Assembly (NCBI GenBank): GCA_963281255.1
Contig: OY725491.1
Coordinates: 3,782,001-3,846,000 of the forward strand
Direction of reading: 5' to 3'
Length of the DNA: 64,000 nucleotides
Origin: Aphrocallistes beatrix
Lineage: Eukaryota > Porifera > Hexactinellida > Sceptrulophora > Aphrocallistidae
In this document: piece by piece, positions 1-10,893 of the stretch
Position numbering within the stretch: position 1 is the first letter of the stretch
Layout: the number at the start of each line of letters is the position of its first letter
Notes under the pieces: model-generated
Told to the model about the DNA's origin: nothing
The model's database searches: none
The model's input: the letters and a program-made list of their open reading frames with translations, nothing else
Program-made: the position numbers and the translations under genes

Positions 1-2
1 AC

Positions 3-506
3 TACAAGAAACTCTTGCTCCAGCGTTTATTGACAATAAAAGAAGGAAAAAACTCTCCTTCGCTATTAGATGCAATCAAGAGTGTCAACCTAACATATGT
101 TATTTACATGGTGGACGAAGCCTGGAAGGATGTAAGGGCGGAGTCGATAGCGAAAGTTTGGGATAGGACCCTACTGAGTAGAGTAAACGAACAGTTTCAG
201 CTCACTGTACAGCCCAGCACCGCCAGCAGCGAATGTGGCATCAGTTCTGAGTCTAATAATGAATATGCTGCCACTGATTCAGGAGAACTAAAAGAAGCGG
301 GGTTCGATGTAAACTTGACAGACGCAGAGGAATGGCTTGTGGGTGACAGGTATGAACAAGGGCATTCAAGGATGACTGATCAGGAAATTGTGAATGATGT
401 ATGCAAACCATTCCTTGTGGATGAAAATGAAAAAGATAATGATTTGGTAGATGAGCCTGTTATACCGTCACAAGCTTTTGCGTGCTTTTCAAAGTGTATT
501 ATTTGA
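3..506 (+). CDS. pogo/Tigger-type (DDE_1, jerky-like) transposase, C-terminal part
   Basis: An open frame enters from the left edge (readable from base 3 with no start codon needed) and stops at 504-506. It gives about 167 residues. The segment around LLDAIKSVNLTYVIYMVDEAW matches the end of the DDE_1 region of Tigger/jerky-type transposases, where a stretch of this kind (x-VxYMVxEAW) follows the catalytic domain. The rest is acidic and low in conserved features, as is usual for the tails of this family. The catalytic aspartates would lie upstream, outside the window. The TTG at 15 is not needed as a start. It belongs with the pogo-like terminus at 4580-4624. Family assignment is by pattern memory; whether the complete gene is intact cannot be seen. 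Confidence 0.7.
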   Translation, partial: YKKLLLQRLLTIKEGKNSPSLLDAIKSVNLTYVIYMVDEAWKDVRAESIAKVWDRTLLSRVNEQFQLTVQPSTASSECGISSESNNEYAATDSGELKEAGFDVNLTDAEEWLVGDRYEQGHSRMTDQEIVNDVCKPFLVDENEKDNDLVDEPVIPSQAFACFSKCII

Positions 507-860
507 ACAGAAACACAAACTGATATTGATCCAGTGTCTGCAACTCCTGCGCCGTTTGCAACATAAAGCAGCAAATATGCGAACTACGAAACGAAAGCAA
601 TATGAATTAACCAAATTCTTCAGTTAGTGACATTTGACGTACTTACTTTAGTCTTTTATACAACGTATGTATCACAAACACGTGTGACTACTCTTTTATA
701 ACTTATCCAAACAATTGCTAATTTATTACACTGGCCAACAACATTTTCTTGGCTGATAAGTTGAGACTATTTATAGGGTATATCGGGGTCACTGAGTTCG
801 AAAATGGCACAGTTCTGGTCAATTGGCTCTACTTTTTGTGATATTGTAAAATTGTGTTTT
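507..860. other. AT-rich spacer, no gene seen
   Basis: Sequence after the transposase stop codon. I see no reading frame of note; it is probably 3' flank of the pogo-like transposase. Confidence 0.5.
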
Positions 861-3106
861 TCAGTATCCGTGAATCGTGTTCACTGATAGTATATAGTAT
901 GTATGTATTACCTTATAACTAGAATTGAACGTACGTAATAAGCAGATAATTTGAGATATAATATGATCTGAATACTTATCAATCATGAACGAACGTTCTC
1001 TATACGATTTCCTCTTGTGAGGTTCCTGGGCGCAATCACGCATTAGGCTCCAGCAGTAATCTGACAACATGTGAACGTTCCATCGTCCTTGGTACCGTTC
1101 CTCCATAGTCTTGATGTCTTGGTGGAATCGCTCGCCCTGTTCTTCGCTTAAATCACCAATATTTTCAGGGAATCTCTCTAAATGGCTATAGAGGTAGTGA
1201 AGTTTTATGCTCATTCTGGTTCCCAGACTGTGGAAGTTCTTGAGCATGCCTTCGACCAGATTCTGGTAGTTGGCTACTTTGGTTTACAACATCGACAAAG
1301 GAATACCACGCGGCAGCCTCTACCCCAGTCATGTGTGAGGCGAAATCTTGATCTTTTATCAGTTTTCTGATTTGTGGCCCATCAAAAATTCCTGCATTAA
1401 GTTTTTCGCTACTCAGACCAGGATATACTGAGCAGAGGTAGCTGAAACAGGTACCATCTTTGTTCAATGTCTTTACGAATTGTTTCATCAGTCCCAACTT
1501 GATATGTAGTGGGGGTAGGATGATACAGTCACGGCTAACTAGTGGCTCGTTAACGATATTCTTTTCCCCCACAGCGAGCTCTTGACGAACGGGCCAGTTC
1601 TTCTTTTCCCAGTGCACCTCATCCGCTCTGCTGTCCCACAAACAAACAAAGCATGGGTATTTAGTATAACCACTTTGCTGTCCTAACAGAATGTTGACCA
1701 TTTTCAAGTCCACACACGAGATCCAGTTATGTTCATCATAACACAGCTTTTGTAGGACCATCTTTACAGTTGCGTAGTGCTCTTTCAAGATTACTGAATG
1801 GCCGATCGGAACACAGGCAAACTTGTTACCATTATGCAGCACACACACTTTAAACTCCGTTTAGAGCTGTCGATAAATAAACGCCACTCATTCGGATTGT
1901 ATTGGGACAGTCCCATCGCTGAGAGAAGTCCTGGGATGTTATTACAAAACACGAAATCGCCTTCGTTACTGAAATAGCGGATAAGTTCTTCGTCTCTGCG
2001 TTGGTAATAAGTTATCATAGCTTCACTGTGGAGAACATGGTGTTCACTGAGACGGGAAGCCAGGATCTCTGAAGCATCTTTTGACAAGCCTAAGTCTCTC
2101 ACTAAGTCGTTGAGCTGCCCCTGTGTGAAAGGCTCCGCTTTACTTATCTGTAACGACTCAATACAGCTATTGCTGCTGTAAGTGCTGTCCGACGATTCAT
2201 CAATAGCCTGAGTAAACGCAGTATCAGGAACTAGATCAGGTAAGGACGTAAAAACAGGCACCTGAATTTCGCTGCAGTGTGGAATTGGTCGTCTTGCAGA
2301 ATCTATGTCAGGATATTATCACGAATTCTTTTTCTTTCGGTTCCATCCAGACATGTTAACCATGCAGAAGTAACAGTCATCGTGATGGTTCTTGGGCTCT
2401 CGCCAAACCATTGGTATCCAAAACTTCACGCATTTGGCTTTTCCTTGTGTCCATAAGCGGAGGGTTTCTGTGCAATACTTGCACACTTTGTGAGGGATCC
2501 ATGACTTATCCTGATTGCCTAACTCAGTGTTTCTCAACCTTTTTCTTCTCGCGGCACCCTTTCTAAACTTATACCTTTCAGCGGCACCCCTTAATTTAAC
2601 TTAGTGGCAGGCCAATGAACAAATGATAGTAAAAGTGGAAATTGATTTGAATTATTACGACTTTATTATAGAATAACTAATTAATAAACTAGGAAATTAT
2701 TGTGAATATTGTGTAATAAATTATTCCAGAGGATTGTCTGAGGACAATCATCAAATTCAACATTGACAATGGTATCAATAGAAAATAAAATAAAGCAGTA
2801 TGTAAGTGTGGTAAGGCCTGCGGCACCTCTAGAGGAAGCAAATGGCACCCCAGGGTGCCGCGGCACTCCGGTTGAGAACCACTGGCCTAACTTCATACCA
2901 AAGTAAGCTTGATAAGCTTTTTTGGTGACATCTCTAACATTAAAACGATTTTCCTTTGCCATATATTCACCACAAATATAGCAAAAGACATCAGGATCAT
3001 TGAGGCAACAACGTCTAATGCGCTTTGAATCAATGAAAGGTTCTAATATGCTGGAAATAGAGTGAACAAATAGATGTAAATGTTGTAATAAACCTACAAA
3101 TCGCAT
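861..3106 (-). pseudogene. decayed member of a multicopy invertebrate transposon-like protein family
   Basis: Five open pieces on the minus strand join into one protein of roughly 600 residues. It starts near 3106 and has a CxxC-rich N-terminus (FCYICGEY, CKYC, CYFCM). It passes through EWRLFIDSSKRSLK, LPPLHIKLGLMK and a segment with SDEQGERFHQDIK-like residues (EEQGERFHQDIKTMEERYQG), and fades out before 861. Breaks: a 360-bp MITE at 2525-2884, two adjacent stops (TGA TAA) near 2316-2321, a frameshift near 1850 and another near 1280. I recognise the family as one found in many near-identical copies in arthropod and other invertebrate genomes, usually left uncharacterised. I do not know its biochemical role; a cut-and-paste element protein is the likely answer but is not shown here. 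Confidence 0.65.
2525..2884. mobile_element. 360-bp hAT MITE
   Basis: Ends CAGTGTTTCTCAACC and, inverted, CAGTGGTTCTCAACC (one mismatch), bounded on both sides by the perfect 8-bp duplication GCCTAACT (2517-2524 and 2885-2892). CAG-type termini plus 8-bp duplications define hAT. Removing the element and one duplication restores an unbroken reading frame across the host pseudogene. Confidence 0.93.
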
Positions 3107-3264
3107 ATATTTGTATATTATCTCAAAACTTAAGGTAGTGTAATATCTAGAAAACTAGGCCAATTCAGCAAAACTAATAGTATTTCGGATTCAGCAACCC
3201 CGATATACCCCCAAAACGCTCGAACAATCTGAGCCAAGAGACAAAAATATTTTTTGTTAGCTTG

Positions 3265-3330
3265 TGTTATCAATTTATTATCCGAACAATTTAGTATCCG
3301 TACACTCCATTATCCGAACAGTATATTTTC
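3265..3330. repeat. subterminal TTATCCG/ATCCGTACA repeats, left block
   Basis: Repeated short units of the type TTATCCGAACA and ATCCGTACACTCC. The block continues at 4237-4365 on the other side of the foldback insertion, so the two were once contiguous. Confidence 0.6.
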
Positions 3331-3331
3331 C

Positions 3332-4223
3332 CATAGCCTACTGTATATAAGGCCTCACAGTAACTTGCGGATTTGAGACTAGGGATGCGGTAGAAGATGG
3401 TTGAAATAATACATGGGCTGCCTTAAATAATTAACAAAGCACAATAGAGCTTAGGAATGTATTACCAGCATATAAAAATATGTTGTTAAAGTACCCATAT
3501 CCGTTGTTAAAATTTAGATTAGTCACCATATGGTTGCGCAATAGGTTATATTTGTAACAAATTTGGTGATTTTTTCATGGAATGTTGCTACATTCCAGTG
3601 TTGCAATGGAAAGGTGTTTTGGTCAGTTGGGGTTATATCTTGAAAACTGCAATAGCTAGACATTCAAATGTAATTCCATTTGATAGCGAATATACTATTT
3701 CCTAATAAGCGATAATATTATTTCGACATCTAAATTCAATAGGTTCACGAGATATTCGATAATTTATCATATTGGTCACATTTGATAACATTTGAATATC
3801 TAGCTATTGCAGTTTTTAAGATATAACCCCAACTGACCAAAACACCTTTCCATAGCAACACTGGAATGTAGCAACATTCCATAAAAAGATTAAATTCAAA
3901 ATTTTTCGTATTAATCCATTCACATCTCTGTTCTATGCGAAAAACCTTATAATAAAAACACTTGGAAGTGCCCCTAAACGGAAAATCACCAAAATTGTCA
4001 CAAATATAACCTATTCTGCAAACATATGGTGACTAATCTAAATTTTAACAACGGATATGGGTACTTTGACAACATATTTATATATGCTGGTAATACATTC
4101 CTAAGCTCTATTGTGCTTTTTTAATTATTTAAGGCAGCCCATGCATTATTTCAACCATCTTCTACCGCATCCCTAGTCCCAAATCCACAAGTTACTGTGA
4201 GGCCTTATATATAGTAGACTATG
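3332..4223. mobile_element. 892-bp foldback element, P-superfamily-like, 7-bp TSD
   Basis: The two halves are long inverted repeats that meet near the middle (arms start CATAGCCTACTGTATATAAG and, inverted, CATAGTCTACTATATATAAG). It is flanked by ATTTTCC on both sides (3325-3331 and 4224-4230), a 7-bp duplication. The CATAG start and 7-bp duplication match the THAP-encoding element at 21153-23621, so I infer a P-type transposase mobilised it. No coding sequence seen. Related copies: 19786-23737 (interrupted), fragments at 9936-10200 and 33110-33480. Confidence 0.8.
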
Positions 4224-4236
4224 ATTTTCCATACAA

Positions 4237-4365
4237 TAGATTATCCGTACACTCCATTATCCCAACAATTTATTATCCGTACACCATTCCCCGAACAATT
4301 TATTTTCCATGCAATAGATTATCCGTACACTCCATTATCCGAACAATATATTATCCGAACAATTT
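4237..4365. repeat. subterminal TTATCCG repeats, right block
   Basis: Tandem-like array of ATTATCCGTACACTCC and TATCCGAACAATT units, continuing the block at 3265-3330. Such subterminal repeats are often transposase-binding sites; that is inference. Confidence 0.6.
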
Positions 4366-4749
4366 AAAACCGGGCAAATGATTGTCTCAAGTTTCAATGC
4401 TCTATTTGATTTCCGAATCAGAGCAATTTAATTACATATACGTACAGCGATAATCGGCGTTGAGGCGATATTACTTTGCTGCCCATTTTCTACCGACGAA
4501 AAAAACGGATTTTCTCTCTGGTAGAAGATAGATATGAGAAATAAAGGTAACGCCGAAAAATTATAAATTTGGGACAACAAAGAGGGTCCGGATAATCGAA
4601 GTCGGGATAATCGAGGTCGCACTGTATAAGATTACTTATATACTCCCTTAATTAAGTAAATTGTAAACTGTTCAAATTTCCATTGATATGTTGTAAAAAC
4701 TATATACAATGTATATATATTATAAAAGACAATTTAGGCAATAAAAAGA

Positions 4750-5420
4750 CTAAGTATATTTAATTTTTAATATTTCAAAAAACCTCCTGTAAGTCAGAAT
4801 CTCCGGTAAACACGACAACAGGTGATGCTCCAGATGATGCGTTAACCTCATGACATGTGGTAGGTTAGCATGAAGTTCATACCCAAATAGTCGGTAGCAT
4901 GATTCAGTGGCAGAAACATAAAGCGTTTCCAAATAAATTAGTATCTCCTCGACATCCACGGTTGCTTTGTTAGTGCTACTTCCAGCACTATCACAATGTG
5001 AAATTTCGACAATAGCTCTATATTGGCCCGTACAGCACTGATTGTATAGCAAATCTCAATATTTATATGAGTATTGTATTTCAAAAGTAAACAATGGTTT
5101 TATGGAACAAACCACCTATTGTCCAGGTGAATACCATTCACATAACTGCACGACCGGTACTTCTACGTTTGTACATATGACTGCTGTCATTACCGGCTGT
5201 GGTAAAAGTCTAGAGTTGAGATCCTTGTCTGGAATCTCAGCATGAAGGTGTAAATGTGCAATGCATTGTCTATCTTTTAACAAAAAATGATATTGAAATA
5301 TACTAATGATATTAGACTTTGTAGAAGCAATGATCAAGCCTACATATATATTCAATTTAATTATTATGTTATGTGTATGTTTCATGTCCCGACGCTGACA
5401 ATGAGCACAATGAGGCAATT
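4750..5420 (-). pseudogene. Helitron Rep/helicase protein, N-terminal-domain remnant
   Basis: Three minus-strand frames together carry the ordered landmarks of the conserved Helitron N-terminal/Rep region. First comes HAEIPDKDLNSRL (5260-5230), then a YKRRSTGRAV-like block and VNGIHLDNRWFVP (5180-5110). An NTHINIEIC-like block follows (5070-5045), and finally VDVEEILIYLETLYVSATES with RLFGYELHANLPHVMRL (about 4970-4850). In intact Helitrons this part links the HUH rolling-circle nuclease to the helicase. Repeated frame changes and stops show it is dead. It is the only Helitron coding trace in the window and is a possible relative of the source of the repeats near 5868-8949. Family assignment is from conserved-block memory. 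Confidence 0.7.
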
Positions 5421-5867
5421 TATTTTTGTTAATAACAACAACATCATTAGAGAGTAATATCTAGTAAAATTCGAGATAATGTACTCAAAATCCACTCGGA
5501 TAGTTGCGGAAATATCAGGTATTGTACTCTTCTGAAGTTGTATTTTATTCAAGGAAACGAGCATCTCAGAGTAGATAGATCTAAAGTAGTTCGATGAGGT
5601 CGACTAATCCTTCATGTTCTACTGAACACATGTTCGTTTTGAGCAATTGATGAGGTTAGTAATAAAATAAATTTCGGCATTTCGGAATAAAAGTAGCCGT
5701 CTATTCGGATGCTTCCGCCACCAATTGATTGGAATATTTTAGATTATATGAATAACCAAATGAATTTCAGATTTAAAGATAAAAGTCCAATTTTCAATCA
5801 CCTCTATAAATTCTACGAGGCACAAGCAGCCAGAACGAAGTATATTATCAAATTTACTTTTTAGCTT

Positions 5868-6077
5868 CAAATGGTTGATTTTGAAAATGTGACAATGACG
5901 TCATAATTCCATGATGAGTCGACATTTTCGTCTGAGCTCAGAAATTACTGGAGCCATAGCCAAAAGACTCCCACATGCCAAAAATCAGCTTTCTGCGCCT
6001 GGAAGTTTCTTCAATCAATTCGTAACAGATATATATATATATATATACAAATATTAATCGAGTTTTAATAGTAAGGA
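5868..6077 (-). repeat. Helitron-like non-autonomous repeat, 5' part (minus orientation)
   Basis: Contains the family body (GATGAGTCGACATTTTCGTC, CCAAAAATCAGC, TTCAATCAATTCGT), a TA microsatellite and the 5' terminus ending AGTAAGGA, followed by T. The 3' GC-rich end is missing. Confidence 0.65.
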
Positions 6078-6078
6078 T

Positions 6079-7293
6079 GAATACTCTACAAATTAAACTA
6101 AAAACAAAATAATAAAATCATTATTAACCTGGTTACAAAAGATGTTGAAAATGTTTTCCATTTTCGCTTTCACACATTTTCACTCGTTTTTTCAGATTTT
6201 TAAGAACATTACTCAACTGGGCTTCGGTAATTTTGGAAATTTCACGTTTAATCTTTGATTACAAAGCTCTCAAATCAGTTGGTTTATACTCGTATACACG
6301 TCCCTTTAACATTCCCCAAAGGAAAAAGTCTGGCGGAGTCAAGTCCGGACTACGGGCGGGCCATTTGGGTTTGGATATCAGTCGGGTGTTAAACACTTCC
6401 TCCAGCATTTTCTTTGTCAGATTCGCAGTATGACAGGTGGCCCTGTCTTGCTGGAACCATCCTGTGGCTTTCTCATCTGAAGTCAGCTTTTTAAAGAACG
6501 ATGACGATTTCATTGAAGAAAAGAATAATAATCCTTTTTCTGGACATTGTAACCCAAACGCCCAACTTTTGATCATGAAGTAGCACTTCATGCGTCAAGT
6601 GTGGATTATCGTTTGACCAAATGCGATCATTTTGCTTGTTGACATAACCAGACAAGTGTAACCACGCTTCATCGCTGAAAAATGTCTTGTCCAATATGCT
6701 GTTGCCATTACGTTGAAGAAATCATTTAAACCAGCGGCAAAACGTCAATCGATTTCCAGCATCGCCCGGGCGTAATTGGTGCATTTTTTGCACTTTGTAC
6801 GGATTCTTCTTCAATTCGAATCGTAAAATGCGTCTGACGGATTCAACAGATAACTTTCGTATACGCACTTGCTGGTGCAAATGTTTCAGAGATTTCCTGG
6901 GACTCTTTTCAATGCACTTTTTCACTTTCGCAATCTTTCTTGGGGTAATCACTTTTGGACGTCCACATCGAGGTGCAACACCTACACTTCCTGTCGCCTC
7001 AAATTTGCTAACCAACTGCTTCAGCACATTCTGGTTCATAGGTTACTTGTTGAACCGCTCTCTAATCCCGTATTGCACACATTTCGAATATCTATCGTTG
7101 CTTTTGTAGAAGTGTTTAATCAAGAAAAGTTTTCAGCCAATGTGTAAACCTTATTTAGTTTGGAAAACTAGAATATCTACAAAAATAACATCTTGTAAGG
7201 ATCATTTTGATATATCACACATTATCAATAAAGTCGATATTAACAACAAACAAATTATTTCAAAAAGTGCTATGTGACTTTTCGGTGACCCTG
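6079..7293 (-). mobile_element. broken mariner-like element
   Basis: The transposase-side end (right) is a terminus reading CAGGGTCACCGAAAAGTCAC when inverted, followed by TA at 7294-7295. The matching left terminus is not found; the element seems to stop against the Helitron-like repeat at 6077. Confidence 0.65.
6136..7147 (-). pseudogene. mariner-family transposase (DDD type), frameshifted
   Basis: N-terminal helix-turn-helix region at about 7120-6722 (MNQNVLKQLVSKFEATGSVG, CGRPKVITPRK, then RRILRFELKKNPY). The catalytic region follows in other frames: FFSDEAWLHLSGYVNKQN (first Asp, near 6680), WFQQDRATCH (second Asp, near 6450) and SPDLTPPDFFLWG (third Asp, about 39 residues on). A C-terminus resembling LSNVLKNLKKRV precedes the stop near 6136. 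Stops and at least two frame changes (near 7045, 6720 and 6550) inactivate it. The third acidic residue is Asp, and the spacing is longer than in classical DD34D mariner, closer to the DD37-41D branches. Confidence 0.8.
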
Positions 7294-7913
7294 TATATCT
7301 CTTTCAAGGTGTATAATACAATTTTAAAATTTCCAACGAGCACTGTTTGACCAGAGCCTTTGTAGCGATTTTTGGATCAACTCAGTTTGCTATAATCATA
7401 AAATGATCCTGAAATACTACCGAAACTCGTTCTTGGAATTAACGTAACATTATCAATTATCGTGATCCGAATCAAGCAAATTAAAATGATTATGCAATTA
7501 CCATTTCACTGGTTCCCAAACTTGATTCAAATTCAAAAGTAAATAAATATATTTGCTCTAGAACATCAAATGCCTCACTTTGTATAGATAATTCATAATT
7601 CCTAGGAATTGGATGATTTAAGGGTAGAATCGATTTAAGGAACATTTTCGTACGCTATTTTCAAACTGATTTGCCTTAACGAAAGTTGTTTACAATTCCA
7701 TGTGACCTTAATTGTTTTTAATAAAGTCATTCAAACAAAGTTGCTTTTTTCTCTTTAAATCTGAAATTAATTTGGTTATTTGACAATTTATTTTCTCGAT
7801 CCCATTCACTTGCAGTGTTATGACTAAACTCTACTATAGTAAAACATCACAGCAACTCGATAGTCCCCGGAGGAAAGAAGCCCATGAATATGCCCATTTA
7901 CCCAAAGTAAGAA
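7294..7913. other. no gene seen
   Basis: AT-rich sequence between the mariner end and the next Helitron-like copy; no ORF or repeat I can support. Confidence 0.4.
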
Positions 7914-8466
7914 TCCTTACTATTAAAACTCGATTAATATTTGTATATATATATATATACAAATATTAATCGAGTTTGTTACGAATTGATTGAAGAAACT
8001 GCCAGGTGCAGAAAGCTGATTTTTGGCATGTAGGAGTCTTTTGGCTATGGCTCCAGTAATTTCTGAGCTCAGAGCAAAATGTCGACGCATCATGGAATTA
8101 TGACGTCATTGTCACATTTTTAAAAGTTAAGCAACACAGTTATTCGAGCATAACTCAGCCATTATAGGAGATAGAAGGCTGAAATTTTAATAGAATCTGT
8201 AAACTAACACGCCTCACATATGATGCAACTATCATCGAAAAATGATGACTCATCACTTTATGACGTCATCATTACTCATCAAAAATTTTGAAATTGACAA
8301 ATTTCGTGATTTTTGAGTGATATCGATTTTATAACTAAGATGGACATATTTAGACATTATATCTCCCTTATAATTAACCAGTCTCACCTCCAGGCGACCG
8401 AAGGGAGCCTCCGGCGGATACGAAGTGTCCGCCAGCCGCGCAGCGCAAGCAAGCGAAGCGCGCTTG
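7914..8466 (+). repeat. Helitron-like non-autonomous repeat, full length
   Basis: Begins TCCTTACTATTAAAACTCG after an A and ends GAAGCGCGCTTG before a T. Order: 5' terminus, TA-rich palindrome, body with GATTGAAGAAACTGCC and several ATGACGTCAT-type motifs, then a GC-rich 3' end with a short hairpin (CAAGCG...CGCTTG). A|T target and terminal hairpin fit Helitron; the 3' CTTG is not the usual CTRR. Confidence 0.7.
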
Positions 8467-8949
8467 TATATATATATACATATATCTGTTACGAATTGAT
8501 TGAAGAAACTGCCAGGCGCAGAAAGCTGATTTTTGGCATGTGGGAGTCTTTTGGCTATGGCTCCAGTAAGTTCTGAGCTCAGACGAAAAAGTCGACTCAT
8601 CATTGAATTATGACGTCATTGTCACATTTTAAAAAGTTAAGCAATACAGTTTTTCGAGCATAACTCAGCCATTATAGATGGAAGGCTGAAATTTTAATAG
8701 AATCTGTATACTAACATACCTCACATATGATACAACTCTCATCCAAATATAATGGCTCATCACTCTGTTATGACGTCATCATTACGCATCAAAATTTTAA
8801 AAATTTGGTGATTTTTCGTGCGATATCGATTATAACAGTAAGACAGACGTATTTAGAGATGTTTTCTCCGATATAACTAAATAATGGTGACCCCAGGCGC
8901 CCACAAAGTGTCCGCCAGCCGCGCAGCGCAAGCAAGCGAAACGCACTTG
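8467..8949 (+). repeat. Helitron-like repeat, 5'-truncated, in tandem with the preceding copy
   Basis: Same family and orientation, joined to the previous copy through a TA microsatellite, lacking the TCCTTACT terminus. Ends GAAACGCACTTG before T. Confidence 0.7.
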
Positions 8950-9935
8950 TGTATATTTATAGATGAAGTAAATAATCAATGCAAACTAAAAATTCATATT
9001 TGCCAATGAAAGAATATTGTTGATTATTAACATAAATTGAGTTGATTCAAACAAACTCACTGCAAATCAATTCTGGAGCTATTAATTGATTTAAATTATT
9101 CATTTACAACTAACAACTTATTCAGAAAATCAATTCATTATTAGATTAAAACCCAATCAATACGAGATTAAGCTGTGAGCCTTACGTTGTTCGTGTAGTG
9201 GTTTCTATCTTAAGTAAGACATCTATCCATGTATGCAGTAGTGCAGAATTTGTGAGTATACGTAAGGTGGTACCTCAACTATTACATGATTATCTTTTAA
9301 AAATATAATAGTATCTATTGTGATCGTTCACTCACCTTGATCTAGCTGCGTATCTCGCTTCTATGAGGACAGGATTGCCGAGCATCGAGTCAATATACTC
9401 TCAACCACCTGACCTAAATATTATTCACCACGATGCATCAGCTAAATTGGGATTATAAATGGTTCTATTGTGAAGCTAGCATCATTAATCAACCGAAGGA
9501 GAATTCTAGCAGACAGCTAAAAGCGAGTGAAGCAGTTCGTCTACTCATTTAGATGGTTAAAATGTATCGAACTGCAAAAAGGTTTTTCTTCATTAAAGTC
9601 ACGTTCACTATGTCCTATATTTCGTCGGATTCTTTGTGAAGATTTGCAAACCTAAACATTTGGGAAAGGCTGCAGCTGTGCAGTTAAAGAATTTGAAAAT
9701 CAATATGTCCAATTTGCTAGAACATTCCTATAGCGTAAAATCTATGTTACAATATGTTTCGTCATCATTACTTAATTGGATATGGATCTTCGAATTAATT
9801 GAGAACGATGAAATATAGAAAAAGACGTGACGAATAAAATTTTCAATAAGAAGCCTCCACAATGTGGGAATAATCATCATGATTAAGTGATGATAACGTA
9901 GCAAAAATGGAGAATCAGCTTTTTATTAATTTAAG
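8950..9935. other. no gene seen
   Basis: AT-rich, no coding match. The 60-residue ORF at 9636-9818 has no recognisable motif. Confidence 0.4.
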
Positions 9936-10200
9936 GACTAAAGATATCTACATAAGGCATTGAAGCGCTAAAAAAAATTGGACCAGGGATGGACTAGTGT
10001 AGGTTTTTTTACACAACATCAACCAAAGTTTTTCCTAGGGAGTTAGACCTTAAAATGTATTACTAGCATATATAAACTACATATCAAAGTCCCAGAATCC
10101 GTAATCAAAATGTACATTGTTCCGCAACAAGCACTTTTTTGAGGGAATTTAGGCAATTTTATCTCCTGTTATATACAGTTTTAATCTATAATTAACTATT
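9936..10200. repeat. diverged fragment of P-like foldback family
   Basis: The block TGTATTACTAGCATATATAA followed by a decayed CCGTAATCAAAATGTACATT corresponds to the arm at 3455-3540. The preceding TTGGACCAGGGATGG matches the subterminal zone of the element at 24953. No duplications found. Confidence 0.45.
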
Positions 10201-10893
10201 GAAGATATATGATCTACTATAATCTTAAATGAAAGGGTATATATGATAATATATAGTTTCCTCAAACATCTCTTTATCAAATAAAAATATTTCTCGATTT
10301 ATCATTGATGACTTGATTATCCCACGTACGTCTTAGGTTAGTATTACAGCACTTAGTTATAGTAGTGATATATTATCCATTGTTAATGAACTGCTCTGTA
10401 TATTAATTCTAAGCCTATTTACGCTTTAAACTCAATATATAATAGAGATCTAAGATATTATTTTTTTCAATATTGATTTTCTCTTCCTATTCAAAATAAT
10501 ATAGTCGAAAAAACTTTTCCTAATTTTATCTAATCTTGTTAATAACCTTTGGTGCTTTTTTGATTAGACTCTATTTGCTTTATATGGTCATCGGGCGTTT
10601 TTAGTGATATAAACTGTTCTGCTCCAGATAATCACAGAATAATACCTTAGTCGGTCAAAATGGTGTTTTTTCCCTTTGATTTGACTATTTTTCTTGGTTA
10701 AAAAATAATTGCGCTTAATATGATAATCGGAACCGATAGATGTGTTGTTTGCGGACTATTTAAACAAGTTTGATTGAATTTATCCCTTATTATACTTTCA
10801 ATTCCTCAGGATTTTTGTTTTGCTCCTGACAACTTGGATAAAAATATTATTTTGAGATCAACGGGTTTGAAATTTATTAATTTTTGCCTTTCA
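10201..10893. other. no gene seen
   Basis: Strongly AT-rich with short ORFs only; nothing recognised. Confidence 0.4.

Larger units (their letters stand above)
1..4624 (+). mobile_element. pogo/Tigger-like DNA transposon, 3' part (5' end outside window)
   Basis: The right end is the inverse of CAGTGCGACCTCGATTATCC (ends at 4624) followed by TA, the classical form of pogo-like terminal repeats; the transposase C-terminus at 3-506 points toward it. Subterminal repeats with TTATCCG motifs lie at 3265-3330 and 4237-4365. The element has received at least a transposon-like gene (861-3106) and a foldback element (3332-4223). That the ORF and the right terminus belong to one element is inferred from orientation and family match; the left terminus is not visible. 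Confidence 0.55.

Noticed and set aside
4428-4622. Minus-strand ORF at the pogo end
   Set aside because: It is the reverse reading of the terminal and subterminal repeats.
8313-8603. ORFs across the Helitron-like repeats (also 15281-15603, 54517-54714)
   Set aside because: They follow the repeat consensus in both directions and change with each copy; by-products of the GC-rich end.
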